From: Dryococelus australis
Lineage: Eukaryota; Arthropoda; Insecta; Phasmatodea; Phasmatidae
DNA length: 64,000 nucleotides
Direction: 5' to 3'
NCBI GenBank assembly: GCA_029891345.1
Contig: CM056994.1
Span: 58,993,251-59,057,250, forward strand
Shown here: in pieces, positions 1-12,150 of the stretch
Layout: each line of letters opens with the position of its first letter
Numbering within the stretch: the stretch's first letter is position 1
Translations under genes and position numbers: made by a program
The notes under the pieces: model-generated
Told to the model about the DNA's origin: nothing
The model's input: the letters and a program-made list of their open reading frames with translations, nothing else
The model's database searches: none

Positions 1-1632
1 CAGTCTGTCCAACATCACACTATTACTTTAACCAGCATATAAAACATGAAAATAATTTTTTATTCGCCATATAAGAGAACAGTAGGCTTGTGTGTAAAAA
101 TCAGTCTTTCATTTACCAAAATTTACATCCTGAGGAAAAGATTAAATACAAACAGGAATGTTAAGAACCAGTGTATTAGATTTATAGGCATTTTACATTT
201 CATAGCCGTATACTCAGGTATGGTAACTTACAGAATTAAAATTCTGCTGAACTATAGAAATCAAGGTAAAAATAGCATAATGCATTATTCTACAATGAAT
301 TTGAAAATTAGTTACACAATTAGCAAAATATTTCAGTTTATATCAAGAGAATTTATCAACCATAAATCTTACAACAGCAATGGTAAAAACAAGAGACTAC
401 AAATTTCTTAAACTAAATATGAGGGAAAATGTTTACTGTGCATGTCAACATTGGGGCACAAACTGCCATAAAAATTGTAAAAGTCATGTTTTCAACAGCA
501 ACATGACATTCAAACAGTAACACGACGTTTGGTTATACAACAAAATCCATCTTTTACAAAAGTATAGTTAACAGTGTGTGTTAGTTGATTTCTGTCGAAC
601 ATAGTTGCATTAGAACTTGATCAACGGATATGTACAAACGACTTAAATCACTTTATGTAAATGCTTTGCTATCTTTCGTTGAGACCACGTGGTTTTGGCA
701 GTTCATATGGAAGTTTTTCAGTGACGTGACGCAGAAGTGGTTACTGTGCAGCTGGCATTCACACACTATAGCATGTGCACTCTACCTCATGTTCGCTCTA
801 CGGTACTGCGAGTACATCACGCAACTTTCACTTTGGTACATACAAGATTTTACAAACCACCATTTTTGAAAATTTCAGTAAATAAATTTTTTTGATAGTT
901 ATTATTTATTTTCACGACTGTGAATTCAATAAAGTGATAGACGTAAACAACAATATGCTGTCCTAATATTAATAAAATTTCACATCAGCCATAAAATAAC
1001 AACCAGTTTTTGGAAACAAGATTTTCATAAGTATTCCAATGTGTATTTACTTTTTTTTTCAGGGGACTGACAAAACGTTTCCTTATACCCGGAATTTTCA
1101 TTAGATGAGGGCTCTGACATATACACCAATAAAATACAACTTATAACATTATTAGACTTCATGTTGAATATAATGAGAGTTGTATATTATCTGTGAATTA
1201 ATTAATAAACACAAAAATGGAACCTTCATTAAATGTATTACTGTATTAGTATCACCGTAAATAACACATTAAAAACATTTCTCATTAACTCGTCTAAATA
1301 AAGAATATAACATCACAGAACACTGTATATAATTGATTGTAATTTGACCAAATGCAAGTCAAATTTTTAATGTTCCAAATGCAACGAAATATAAAAACAG
1401 CTGAAACTGACAAAAGATTTAACAAGGGCTGCCTTTGCACCTCAGGCTTAAGCTGCGTAACGTGCACTTTACGAAATAATCTACTGGACCTGGACGATAC
1501 AAGATTTACAGTGTTTGAAGCGAGAACTCACTAATTTTAAAGGGCCCAACGAAATTGCTGATTAGTTATCCTGTTATATTTTTTTCCATATCGGTTATAA
1601 CGTAATTTTTACACTGGACCAGGTCCTCGGCA
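1..1632. other. No recognised gene
   Basis: A+T-rich sequence with scattered short open frames (the longest is 121 codons at 46-411, plus strand). Their composition is that of random A+T-rich translation and I recognise no domain. If the gypsy element to the right kept its 3' LTR it should lie here, but I could not match this stretch to the sequence right of 5.1 kb by eye. Confidence 0.5.
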
Positions 1633-2415
1633 TTAAATAAATCGAACTTCTACCTTGGTCTGTCTTCGCAGTGACTGTTGCTTCGCCGTGGCGAGCCTGC
1701 GGTAGACCTCCTCTAGCAGGCGGTCCCAGTCAGCGTCACCAAGTGGGGATGAAAAGGGAGGTATGTTCCAGATATTGAAGAGAGGGTGAGTGAGAGGACG
1801 GCCAAGAAATGGGAGGGAAGGCGGAAATACAGTGGAATCATCTATTTCACTCTTAAATTCCACACAAATAAAATTCAGGTCCTGATCCCACAAAGAATGA
1901 TCTTGATTATAAAATATAGTCAAGCATGCGTTAAGATTCTTGTTGAACCGTTCTACTTGATTTCCTTTAGGGTAATAAGGACTGGAACCAACAGAAACAC
2001 ATATTTTAAAACACGTTTGAAGTAAAATACTTTGTGTTGTCTCTGTAACTATTTCGATGGGTGCACTAAAATCTTTCCACGCTTGATCAGTACGAGCCCT
2101 AACAACTGATGAAGCCGTCATATTTCTCAAAGGTAATAAGATGACAAATTTTGTAAAGTTGTCCAACAAAATCAAAATATAAATATTTCCCTTCTTAGAT
2201 CTAGTAAAATGGCCAAAAATATCGAGGTGGGCTGTGCTGCAGGGTGCCTGAGGAATTTGAGAAACAGCCTGTCCTGCATTTGCTTGTTGAGCCTGCTTGC
2301 ACTTCTGGCACAGGTTACATGTGCGCACAAACTCAGTCATTTCCCCTCTAAGAGTTGGCCAAGCAAAATACACAGCTATTTTACTAAAGGTTTTGGGCCC
2401 CTGTGTGTCCTCCAA
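1633..2415 (-). pseudogene. Ty3/gypsy integrase, mostly open 260-codon frame
   Basis: Integrase domain of the retroelement, which would join element cDNA to host DNA. The N-terminal part shows the Cys pair of an HHCC zinc finger (CNLCQKC near residue 33), but the upstream His pair is not recognisable in this frame, so the finger seems broken. The core begins with HLDIFGHF (first acidic residue) about residue 83 and reaches the Glu in NQVERFNKN about residue 152. The middle acidic position falls in a stretch reading VTETTQ, without the usual Asp-Asn-Gly, so the triad is probably damaged. It ends with a basic segment typical of integrase C-termini. It is the longest uninterrupted frame of the element. 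The first residue is simply the first Met of the frame. Confidence 0.8.
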
Positions 2416-2492
2416 ACACGGAATCGTGAAAATAGGAAAGGACCATTGGGCTCAATGCAATATGGACTATTATTTCTCTAGCACAGCCACTC

Positions 2493-2910
2493 TTACCTAA
2501 AAATTATATGATTCCATTTTTCTGAACATAGACAACTACAATCCCATTCTTCAGGTGCCTTAATTCCTGAGCACAAAAAGGTTATTACCCTGAGCCTGAT
2601 GTAACCTGACAAAAATTCAGAAATACCCTGAATGATGGAAAGTGAGGCCTCGGATATTACTGGCTTATTTATTTCAAAATCTTCCATATTGTACTTTCTC
2701 GATAAGGCGTCAGCCACTTGATTTTCCGAGCCTCTTACATGAAAAACCTTGAACCTAAAACGGGAAAAACGAAGGTCTCAATGACCCAACTCAAAGCTTG
2801 GCTGTCTGTATGTAGGTCGCATTCATTATGCTCTAATTACGAGGCGAACTTTTCGAGCCCGAAAATACATGCCAGGGTTTCCTTTTCGTAGATACCTAGT
2901 CTCCGCTCAC
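2493..2910 (-). pseudogene. RNase H domain fragments of the gypsy element
   Basis: Three short pieces can be read on the minus strand. One is ETLACIFGLEKF with the expected Glu, then HTDSQALSW with the Asp of the second motif, and then ADALSRK at 2700-2717, the segment that usually ends the domain. A stop follows the first piece and at least one frameshift lies between the second and third. Position between reverse transcriptase and integrase fits. The enzyme would remove RNA from the RNA-DNA hybrid; this copy cannot be functional. Confidence 0.7.
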
Positions 2911-3322
2911 TTTCAGTCACACTGCGGCTGGCAAAGGCCACAGGTACCAAACCCAATTCCTTCTGCTGGTTTAAGAGGGCCCCTAACGCCAGAGAGGACG
3001 TGTCAACTTGGACGATAAAACGGCTAGCAAAATCCGGAAGAAAAAATTCCGATGGAGAAACTAACTTCTCTTTTAGCCGAGAGAAAGCCGACTCTTGCTC
3101 CAGACTCCAAACAAATGCTGCTCCTTACTTTTTTAAGTTATTTAATGGTGCTGATATTTCTGAAAAATGTTCAATAAACCTGGAGTAGATCCGAAGATTC
3201 TGAGAAATTTTTGAACTCCCTTTAAACTTTTTGGATGAGGGAAATTCATAATGGGGGCCACTCGGTCAGGATCTATCAACAAATGACCCTCACAGAGTAA
3301 GTACCCCAAAAAATTTACCTTA

Positions 3323-4107
3323 TTAGGGCCTAAAGTAACCTTGTTTGGATTCAGTAAGACATTTTTCTTGCATTTTAAGGAAAATCTGAAGGTGGACCAA
3401 GTCAGACTCTAGGTTATCACTATAAACTATCATGTCGTCTATGTAATTTAATAAAAATTTTAATTTTAATTCGAACAAAACAAAGTCAAGTACTCGCGAC
3501 ACTGTTGGACTGCGAAAATTGAAGCCCACTGGAATACAAATAAACTCGTATTGGCTCCATTGCGTGCTAAAGGCTGTGTATTCACGATATGAGGTATCAA
3601 GTAGGCATTAATGAAACCTGTTATTTTAAGTCTAAAACTGAAAACACACGGGCTTTTTCCTAATGTTGCAGGGCAAAATCAATAGTATGTAAGGGAAATG
3701 GATCTTTATGAATTTTTTGGAGATATAGTAACCACTAAATTATATTTGTCGCTGTCTTTCTTGTAAGCTGTAAACCTCGGCAAACAATAATCCGAGGTGG
3801 ACAGGACTATGACATGTGCTTCCAAGAATTTATTTATAATCTCTTGGTATGCCTGAAGTTTTGGAGGGGGACATTTGAAGTGACGGTCCCAAACTGGGAT
3901 ATTGTGTCTCAACGAGAACTTATAAGGGAGTACTTCACACTTCCCTATACACAGAGAAATTATGTTGCTAAATTCTTCCCATAAATTACTTAAACATTGT
4001 TGAAAGTCCTTTCCAGGACTATTGATCTCCACAAGGGGAGAAAGTACCTCCGGGAAGATATCTATCCGTAACCCTACCCTGATATTTTGGGCAAAACTAA
4101 ATGACAA
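3323..4107 (-). pseudogene. Reverse transcriptase fragments of the gypsy element
   Basis: The fingers region is open from 4107 to 3706. It has the prolines and Lys-rich segment around VWDRHFKCPPPKLQAYQEII that precede the palm in gypsy polymerases, and a decayed YKKDSDKYNLVV segment where the template-grip motif lies. After further breaks the palm resumes at 3529 with the catalytic box YIDD encoded at 3434-3445 (context NYIDDMIVYSDN). A connection segment with GYLLCEGHLL and FLRIFG follows at lower coordinates in other frames. The catalytic Asp pair survives, but stops and frameshifts separate fingers from palm. Confidence 0.8.
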
Positions 4108-4229
4108 ATAGAATTCATCTAAATTAACACTAGTCCTAGACTTACCTAAAAATGCTGACCCTAAAATTACATGTGACAGTTAAGAAAAAGTCCAGAAAGG
4201 AAAATTTCATGAGCATCTGTCGATTTAAA

Positions 4230-4430
4230 AATGCATATTAACCACAACATTACTCTGAACAATATCGCTATTGGAAATACACAAACACTTCTCAGAAATA
4301 CTACTGACTCATCCCCTGGAAATGATTTTAGACTCCAATAATATATTTAAAAATGATTTACTCATGACACAATGGGTAGCTCCAGTATCTACCAAGGCAG
4401 AAAAACTTCATTCTCCAACAGTGATCTGCA
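4230..4430 (-). pseudogene. Retroviral-type aspartic protease fragment
   Basis: The minus strand reads SALVDTGATHCVMSKSFLN, with the catalytic DTG encoded at 4381-4389. Retroelement proteases act as dimers to cut the polyprotein. A stop lies seven codons upstream of DTG in frame, and another follows 24 codons downstream. Its place between the gag zinc knuckle and reverse transcriptase is the normal one. Confidence 0.7.
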
Positions 4431-4459
4431 CGGAACACTTTCTAACCATGCGCTGGACT

Positions 4460-5085
4460 TTAATTTTGGTTCGACTGGAGTGCCAATGCCCCTTTCCAGT
4501 CAAAAGTCGCTTCCCTAATTCCGACAGGCATTGCGAAGGTGCACAAGTTCACCACAACGGAAACATTTCCTCTGTTCAATAGGACGCCTGATGAACTGAC
4601 TTTTTTTTTACGATATGCCCTAATACAGTGCAGTTTCCGCAACACATCAGTGAATGGCATTGTTCAACATCCTGTACATTTCCACGAGATTCATACGATA
4701 CAGAAATTCCAGCCAAGTCGGTATGCACAGGAGGGGAGAAACTAACACAGTACTTGCTGGACGCCACCAGCTGACCTTGAACATCGACTGTCAGCTGACA
4801 AAGTTCACTAAAACTACATGGCATTGAAATCAACATGCATTGTGAACATACGCGAGGAGCTAGATTGCCAATGATAATACTGACAAGTTCCGCTGCATTC
4901 AATTGAAGACATAAAGCCTCATGATAAGCGCGAATAGACTCCACACACTCATATATCGGCTCCCCTGGCCCTTGAAATCTATAAATATAATCCTGCTCAC
5001 ACCGGCGCTTTATGCACAGGAGAAATAAATTAGCCTGGATTACACTGCATTTAAAACTCTGAAGAGTACCAACCTCTGAGGCCAT
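4460..5085 (-). pseudogene. Gag-like protein with CCHC zinc knuckles
   Basis: An open frame of 169 codons from 5085 resembles a gypsy gag: a mid-part with RFQGPGEPIYECVESIRAY, the compact helical motif seen in retrotransposon capsid proteins, then a Cys-rich end (CCGNCTVLGH). After a shift of frame a complete CX2CX4HX4C knuckle, CFRCGELVHLRNAC, is encoded near 4515-4556. Nucleocapsid knuckles bind element RNA. The first knuckle lacks the last Cys, and the frame is broken between the two. Start taken as the first Met of the frame; the true start may lie further right. Confidence 0.7.
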
Positions 5086-6985
5086 AATCTCCTCACAATG
5101 CTACTGCAGTATAAACCCTTCACACTTAATGGCAACATCCTTTAATAAACTGTCCTCCGAGCTCAAACATAAGCTGGCTAACTTATAGACAGCAATAAAA
5201 TATTTCATTATATATGCAGGATTTAGGGACATCAGAGGCGGAAATGCTCAAGTGAAATAAAAAAGTGTACAATCTTAGGGAATTGTTTGGTAACAATCAC
5301 TTAAGGCGTCCGCCCAAAAGGTGGTTCATTAGCTCCTTGTTACACTCGCCAGAAGCTTACAGCAGTCCGGCGTAGTTCAGCAACCATCAAATTCTCATCC
5401 GCAAGGATGTCGAGATCATGCAGAAAATAAAGAAGCTCTCCTTTTTCAACTAACAAATTAAGCCCATCTCCGACATCGTACATGCAACAATAAAAGCAAG
5501 TATGAGAAACCAAATCAGAGTAATGCAGGTTTTATTTGTGCCATGCAAAAACAAATTCAGCTATAAATCGATATAATAAATTTATATTTCTTCTTAAATG
5601 CAGATACAGCACCATTAATAAAATAATGTTGACTTAGAACACACAGCAACAATAAATCCCAAATGAATTTCTTGGGCAAAGTATGTGTTGAGAATGTTAA
5701 TACATTCAGATTTCTATAAATGACCAGCTTCATTTTCTTTAAACAATTCCAAATCGTAAATGTTTTGGTTCACATCAAGGCAAACCATAATACTTCCTTA
5801 CCATCTGTGAACAATTCAAAATGCTATAAATTGGCATCAAAAGTTGACAAGCCTAAAACATGCTGAACATATTTTAAACTATTAACACTAGCCAATGATA
5901 TAAAAGTAAGGCTAATATATAAGACTCAATGGTGTTAATCATTTAATTATACATTTCCACAATAAACATAAGGTGTAATACTTAATAATGTAGATCTTTA
6001 ATTATAGATTTATAAAATATTACAATATTTTCTCCAAAACTGCAACCAACCAAATGTTCGAGTTTCACAACCACCTAAAAACTCAGCTAGAATGTGCAAC
6101 AATGTTGACATTAAACTTATTAATACAATTACAGAAAATCTAATTTGAAATGCAGAGAAACATAAATTAAAAAGGTTACGAAAGCATTAAATTTTTGTCT
6201 AGGACAATCTGGTACTAAATGGAGCCACACAAAAATGAAGGAGCGCGGCAATCCTTGCCCTATCAAAGCCTCCGTTCACATCAAAAGCACATATTTAAAA
6301 AATTCTAAAGTCTACAATAAAATTGATGTATGTCGACAGGGGGAAGTAAGCAAACGTTTAAAGGCTTAGCACCACAAAATATTATAGACAAAGACAAATT
6401 AAAACAAGCACCTTTTTCATTATGCATAAGTCGTGGCCGTATAGTTGGTACAATTTGACAGTGAAAAATGGGCAGCAAACTAGTTGACACACACATTAAA
6501 ACAAGAACATTCCCAGGTAGCAAGCATTTAGTTAAGGCAAAACTTAACTTTTAATGGCATCCAAACATTAACTCAGTAAAACGCTACCAACCATAAAGCC
6601 CCAAGCCAAACACATACTATGCCAAAATATTAATAAAATCTAAGCTGACCCTAAAATCCAAATTCTGCCATGACTCACCATTTGTTTCTCTCCATCAGCT
6701 TTGCCGCATAACTAAATCGAATCTTTACAGTAACGACTAATAGCACCAGCAATTCTGATACTGACAATTTATGACATTATTTTAATTCATTATCTTCAAG
6801 TCAGCAGACATTGGCGATCATGATGAATTACAGTGACGTTCTTCAAGCAGAATAAGGGCAATAAAGATGGGGAAATTAGGCATGCATAAGCTTAAATAAA
6901 CGTTGTCCCTAGTGAATAAAGGGAAATTGAGAGAGGGGAACGAGGGGAAATCAAAGGAGGTGAGCCTACATGGCCAAGGAGCTTG
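5086..6985. other. No recognised gene
   Basis: Mostly A+T-rich. It would contain the 5' untranslated region and LTR of the gypsy element if these survive, but no clear LTR pair was recognised. The 72-codon frame at 6305-6523 (minus) has no recognisable motif. Confidence 0.4.
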
Positions 6986-6989
6986 CCAC

Positions 6990-8310
6990 AAGCCAGTAAT
7001 GCACCACTGACGAAGTGCGCGATGGCACCACCATCGCATGCCCAAGACTGACTCCACCCAAGACTGAGTCTACGATAGACTGACTCCGCCATAGACTGAC
7101 TCTACCATAGACTGATTCCACCATAGACTAACTCCACCATAGTCTCTCTCCACTATAGACTGACTGCACTGTAGACTGATTCCATTCGAGAATGACACCA
7201 CCCAAGATGCTCCTGCCGAGACCAACACCTGCGAAACTGTATAGAACAAGAACGATACTCAACCAGCAAAACCAATCAACAATATCAATCAGCGATGTTA
7301 ACAGACGATAAAATTCCAATTTCAAAATAAGTCGCATAATACCTATTCTTATTCCTAACCTCTTCATGCAAAACTTCGTAGAACTTTGCAATAAATCTAT
7401 AAACATCCCACTCACAACGATCATGCAGCGAATCGAGAAGAGAGAATTGGAAATTTTGATAAGTTCTTCGTGATTCATGTCGTGGACCAATAGACGAACT
7501 ATGTAACATACCTTTAAGTAAATCGCGAACAGTTCCACGAACTGTGATGAGAGCTATGAAATATTCCTCAAAGCATGTCGGTAGCCCCAACATGAAGCAA
7601 AATGTGACGAAGCTTGTTTGGTTGGTGGGTGAATAAATTCTCCTCCACAAAAAAAATGACGAGATATCAGCTTCGACGGAGATGAAGCTGAAAATAAGGC
7701 ATTGCTTCCATCTTCACTTAATATTTCATGATGTGGCTAGCATCATAATGTTGACTAATGCGAATAATGTTGACAACATTATTCGCGACATACTTTGAGT
7801 GATGTTACATAGTTTGAATATTAGGCTGTGACATGACTCACGATACACTTCGTGATTTCCGATACTCATTTCTCGATCCACTGCATGATTGTGGTGGGAA
7901 GGATGTTTTAAGGATTTTTTTGTGGGATTTTCACTAAGTTTCACAAAGTTTTATGTGAAGAGGTTATGAATGAGAATAGGTATTACACGACTTGATCGAG
8001 ACTCGACTTCATCATATGTTGGTATGAATGATTGGTATGGTTGTTGGTTGGTCTTGTTGGTTGGTCTCACTGGTTGGCCTCATCCATTGTTGTAGACAGA
8101 TTGGCAGGAGTTGGTCTCGCCAGGATCCTATCTTGGGGAGTGTAAATCTCGAGTGGAGTCAGTCTCAGGTGGAGTCAGTCTCGGGTGGAGTTAGTCTCGA
8201 GTGGAGCCAGTCTTGGGTGGAGTCAGTCTTGGGCAGAATCAGTCTTGGGTGGAGCCAGTTGTTAACCAATGTGGTTAGTCTGTATTATTGTTGGTTTTTA
8301 CGGCATTTTT
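6990..8310. repeat. Large imperfect inverted repeat (palindrome) centred near 7,658
   Basis: The two halves match as reverse complements over most of their length. The sequence at about 7323-7372, read on the minus strand (AGAATAGGTATTATGCGAC side), matches 7945-7990. The minus strand of 7430-7510 matches 7820-7900. The array of ACTGACTCCACC units at 7030-7200 is the reverse of the GGTGGAGTCAGT units at 8150-8270. In each case paired coordinates sum to about 15,315, so the arms are collinear and about 600-650 bp each, with a short centre. By eye the arms are perhaps three-quarters identical. The right arm continues into the tandem array of the next entry. Confidence 0.75.
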
Positions 8311-10110
8311 ACAGTCGGTTGTGTCTAAGATCATCTGCGAGGTTTATCCCAAGATTTGCAAATATTTGCCAAGTTTTTGCATATATTTGCTACGATTTTG
8401 CGAAGATTTCCAATGATTAAAATTATTTGAAGGTTTTGTGAAGTGTTTGTGTAATTTTGGCAGGAAATGGTCTCATAGAAGCCAGTCTTGAATGGAGTCG
8501 GTTTGGGAGGAGTCAGTCTTGGGAGGAGTCGGTCTTGGGTGGAGTCAGTTGTTGGCCAGTAGGGTTGGTCGGTGTGGTTGGCTGGTATATTTGTTAGTTT
8601 GACCTTAATGGCTGGTACAGTCGTCTGATATGGCCAGCTAGTAAATGGTTAGTTTGTATGGTTGGGCAATCTGATTGGTCGGTTGCTCTGGGCAGATGGT
8701 ATGGCCCTTTGGATTGATAACTTGTAGGTGAGATATTTTGCGAAATTTTTGCGATTATTTGCGACGATTTTGCAAAATTTGAGGAAGATTTTCGAAGATT
8801 TTACGAAATTTTTGAGCAAAGAGGATAGTTAGTAAATTCTGATTAGGAGTCTTTTTAGAGATTGGTCATCATGATCTGTTGGTACAGATGGTTGATCTTG
8901 TCCATTTTTATAGTTTGTTTGGTAAGAATTTGTCACGGCAGGAGACTAACTTGGGTGGAATCAGTCTTGGGCGCAGCCAGTTGATGGCTAGTATAGATAG
9001 TCAGTATGGTTGGCTGGTTTATTTGGTTGGCCTTGTTGGCTGGTGTGATGTTTTTTATATGGATCTTAGTTATGGCCTGCTAGTAATAGTTAGTCTATAT
9101 AATTGGTCGTCTGGTCGGCATTAGCACTTGTTATGGGTGGCTGATATTGATGGTCATTAGGCTGGTCGGCTAGAATGGCTGTTTGGCATGGGCAGTTCGA
9201 ATGATTCAGAGGTGTGGGGGACTGGCATACCCAGTTCGTGTTTTAAGCTGTTATTGTTGGCTTGTATGGTTAGCTCATATGATTGGTTCGCTTGGTTCCC
9301 TGGTATAGTTGGTTCATATGGCTGGCTAGTATGAAAGGTTTATTTTTTTGGTACAGTTGTTTCAAGTAGTTGGTTGGTATGGATGACTTGCATGGTTGAT
9401 ATTTATGAATGGTTTGTATGAGCTGTTCGTATGGCTAGTATAATCGGTTCGTATGGTTCATTGGTAAGGTCGGATTGAATGTTTTGCTGTTGCGGTTAAT
9501 TCGTATGGTCGGTCTTGCACACTGGTATTCTAGTATATTGGGCTGTTTGTCTGATAGGGTGGAATGGGTGTTTGGTATGGATGATTCATAACTTCGGTTC
9601 GTATGGGCAGCTGCTATGGTTGGTTCATATTGTCGGCTAGTATGGATGCTTCGTATGGTCAGCCTGTATGATTGGTCCGTCTGGTCGATCGGTTGGTCTT
9701 GTCGACTGTTATGGACCTTTGGTGTGGTTAGCTATAGGTGAGATGTTGTGCGAAGATTTGCGAAGTATTTCGAAACTTTGTGCGAAAAGGTAAATAACGA
9801 GATTCCAATTAGTTGATTTTTTCGATATTAGCCTTCATCGTCTGTTTGTATAGGTGTGTGGTATGGTTAGTTGGTCTTGCTGGTTAGTCTTGTCGATTGT
9901 TCTAGCCAGTTTTGCAGAAAATAGTCTTGGCAGGAGCCAGTCTTTGGCGGAGTCAGTCTAGGCAGGAATCAGTCTTGGATGGATTTACATCTTGTGTGGC
10001 ACCACTTTTGGGTTGTGCTATTCTTGGGCGGCACCTGTCTTGAGTGGTTTCAGACTTGGACGGTTTCAGAATTGGCACACTTAGTATTCTAGCATGGTTG
10101 CATGCTCCTT
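8000..10110 (+). repeat. Higher-order tandem repeat array, units about 0.86-0.97 kb
   Basis: Three unit starts are recognisable by a shared phrase: CATCATATGTTGGTA near 8010, CATCATGATCTGTTGGTA near 8868 and CATCGTCTGTTTGTA near 9836. Each unit contains in order a GGTTGGTCTTG-rich part, a GGCAGGAG phrase, several copies of a short unit around GGTGGAGTCAGTCTTGG (roughly 20 bp), a part rich in GTATGGTTGG, and a part rich in GCGAAGATTTTGC. The array is therefore nested: short units inside long ones. Open frames here simply translate the repeats. Confidence 0.75.
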
Positions 10111-12150
10111 TCATATGGCCAGCTAGTAATAGTCTTAAGATATGATTTAATCACATGTGATGATAATGGGGTGCAGGAGTCTGACGAAATAGTCAATTAA
10201 TTATAGTGGTGGTGTGGATGAGGTTGAACTATAGTGAGTTGATAGAGCTGGCTGAATTTATTATGGCTGAGTAAGGGAGGGGGGTGCATGGCATGGTAGT
10301 AGTTGGGAAGGGAAGTCGAAATTTAGCTAATAATTTGATGAGGTATGGCAACTGATTGGCTACTGCGCAGTGGAACTAACTAATCGGTCGAGCTACAGTG
10401 TGTTAATGGAATAATGGAAACTTGCTGGAGTGAGAGGAAGGGTTTGTGTGTCGGTGGGTAATGGGGAAGGGTTGGGGTTCGGTAGTTAGATGTGTGGAAT
10501 TCGTGTGATTGGTTGATGGCACTGATAGTAGTGAGGAGGACGAACTATGATGAGTAAGAGACCTGCCATAATTGCACAAATGTATCTGTCCGAGCCATTC
10601 AACCGTGTTGTCAGTCCGTCGACCGTGCTGTCAGTCCATGCAGATTACCGATCATGATGCGCTTTGTGTGCTACAATTGTGGTTGTCTGATTGATGCAGT
10701 TGGAAAAACATGTAAGCGTTTTTTGTTTAGATTTCTATTTTACCATTTTGACATTGATTCGCCGCATATTATTCTGCTTGTAATTTATATCACTTTAAAA
10801 AATACCTTATCCTCGCCGCATTAATTAGCAAATAGTCTAGCTCTTCATATCGAAACAGCTAAACAAATATATCAGCAACTAAACAGAATATGTACGAACC
10901 ATAAATGTTTGTGTGCTTTCTCGCTTCTGTGTATAAAAAAATCATCTTATTGTTCTCAGCTCTGATGAAGTCAGATGCCGATGATATATGCCCTCGAAAG
11001 ATGAAGTTTAGCAATCCACAGTCGGTCAACAACTCATATTACATATGCACCATCAGTATCTTACCAATCAAATGCTGTATCCACGACAGCATAATCAGCT
11101 CAGACAGACCAGACTCAGTTATTGTACGCATTTAATTGGCGAGGGTGTCGAGCTATGACGAGTTAATAATGATGCTAAGGGGCAGGGGGAGGGGGGAGTG
11201 GAGAGTCGCGTGGAGAGTTGGTGGTATGTGTGAATATTGATGGGGTCGAGCTACATAGTAAGTAGCGAGGGAAGTAGAGCGACGAGAGTTGTGATGGGGT
11301 GTGGGTAAAGGCGTTTGGGGAGGGGGTATGTGTGTTTAAATAAAGTCAATACCTCTATTTGGGGATGAGATGATAAATCGGCTATATAACCAATGAAATA
11401 TAGGGATGGGGGTTCTGTCGCCTGTTGATCGTCGTACAAGGGATTGGCTGTGCCTTGCCATCTTTTTACGACAGTCGAACTCACATTGTTACACACATCC
11501 AACTTGGGTTTTTGAATTAGGTATACAATTTTACCTTAATGTTCTTTACGATTTCTTTGCCATTTTTTAGCTTTTAAATTTTAATTGAACGGGGTCACGG
11601 TCAAAGTTACTAACATCCAACATGGAAGTTGGGGCCAGTAGTATTGTTCGTAGAATTTAATTAATTTTACCGAATTAAAAAAAAAAAAAAAAGAAAGTGT
11701 TTTCTTAATTTGTCGAGTTCAAGGGTTCTGGCTTCTATGTTAAGGTTTCCAGCGTCAAACATTGGAGGTCGGAGTCAGTAACGCAATATGTTCCTCGATT
11801 TTGACGAGTTTCTTTCGATTTTTACAATCTATTTCTCGATTTTTCGAGTTAAAATTTATTGGGGTTACATCTAATGTTGTCTGCATATCACATGGTTGTC
11901 GAAGTTATCAACGTAACTTTTTGCTAGATTATTAATTTTTTTATGTTTTTTTTTAAATATTTTTTATTAATGCGGGGGGCGGCGTTGTTTTGGGATGGGG
12001 TGAGAGAGAAAGGGGTGGTGATTAGGGAGTGTTTGGAGGGTGGAGGTAGGGGGTTGGGAGTGCAGGAAAATGGTTAAGGGTGAAGGTCATGTGCACTGAT
12101 CCACCCTATCCGCTGGACCTGGCTCGGAGCTTCGAATTCGGTTTTAATTC
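10111..12150 (+). repeat. Diverged continuation of the repeat complex
   Basis: G-rich and A+T-rich blocks alternate. Between about 11,580 and 11,930 a diverged block recurs two or three times (around CATCCAACATGGAAGTTGG, near 11,745 and near 11,860), each followed by a CGATTTTTCGAGTT-like stretch. The same blocks occur reversed at 21.6-21.9 kb. I see no gene; the 76- and 83-codon frames near 10.9 and 11.3 kb have no recognisable motif. Confidence 0.45.

Larger units (their letters stand above)
1633..5085 (-). mobile_element. Degraded Ty3/gypsy-type LTR retroelement (internal region)
   Basis: Reading the minus strand from 5085 down to 1633 gives gag with zinc knuckles, an aspartic protease DTG motif, reverse transcriptase with a YIDD box, RNase H and an integrase with a catalytic core. 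This order, with integrase after RNase H, is that of Ty3/gypsy and not Copia. Frames change repeatedly between and within domains, so no full polyprotein remains. Flanking LTRs, a primer-binding site and target duplications were not found by eye; an env-like gene is not visible downstream of integrase. Confidence 0.85.

Noticed and set aside
46-411. 121-codon frame as a gene
   Set aside because: Composition matches random A+T-rich sequence, no domain, no supporting neighbour.
7128-7650. Overlapping minus-strand frames of 121 and 136 codons
   Set aside because: They lie in the left arm of the palindrome, are not kept open in the right arm, and show no motif.
8028-8420. 130-codon frame in the repeat array
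   Set aside because: Repeats such as VESVSGG and SLEWSQS are translations of the short tandem unit.
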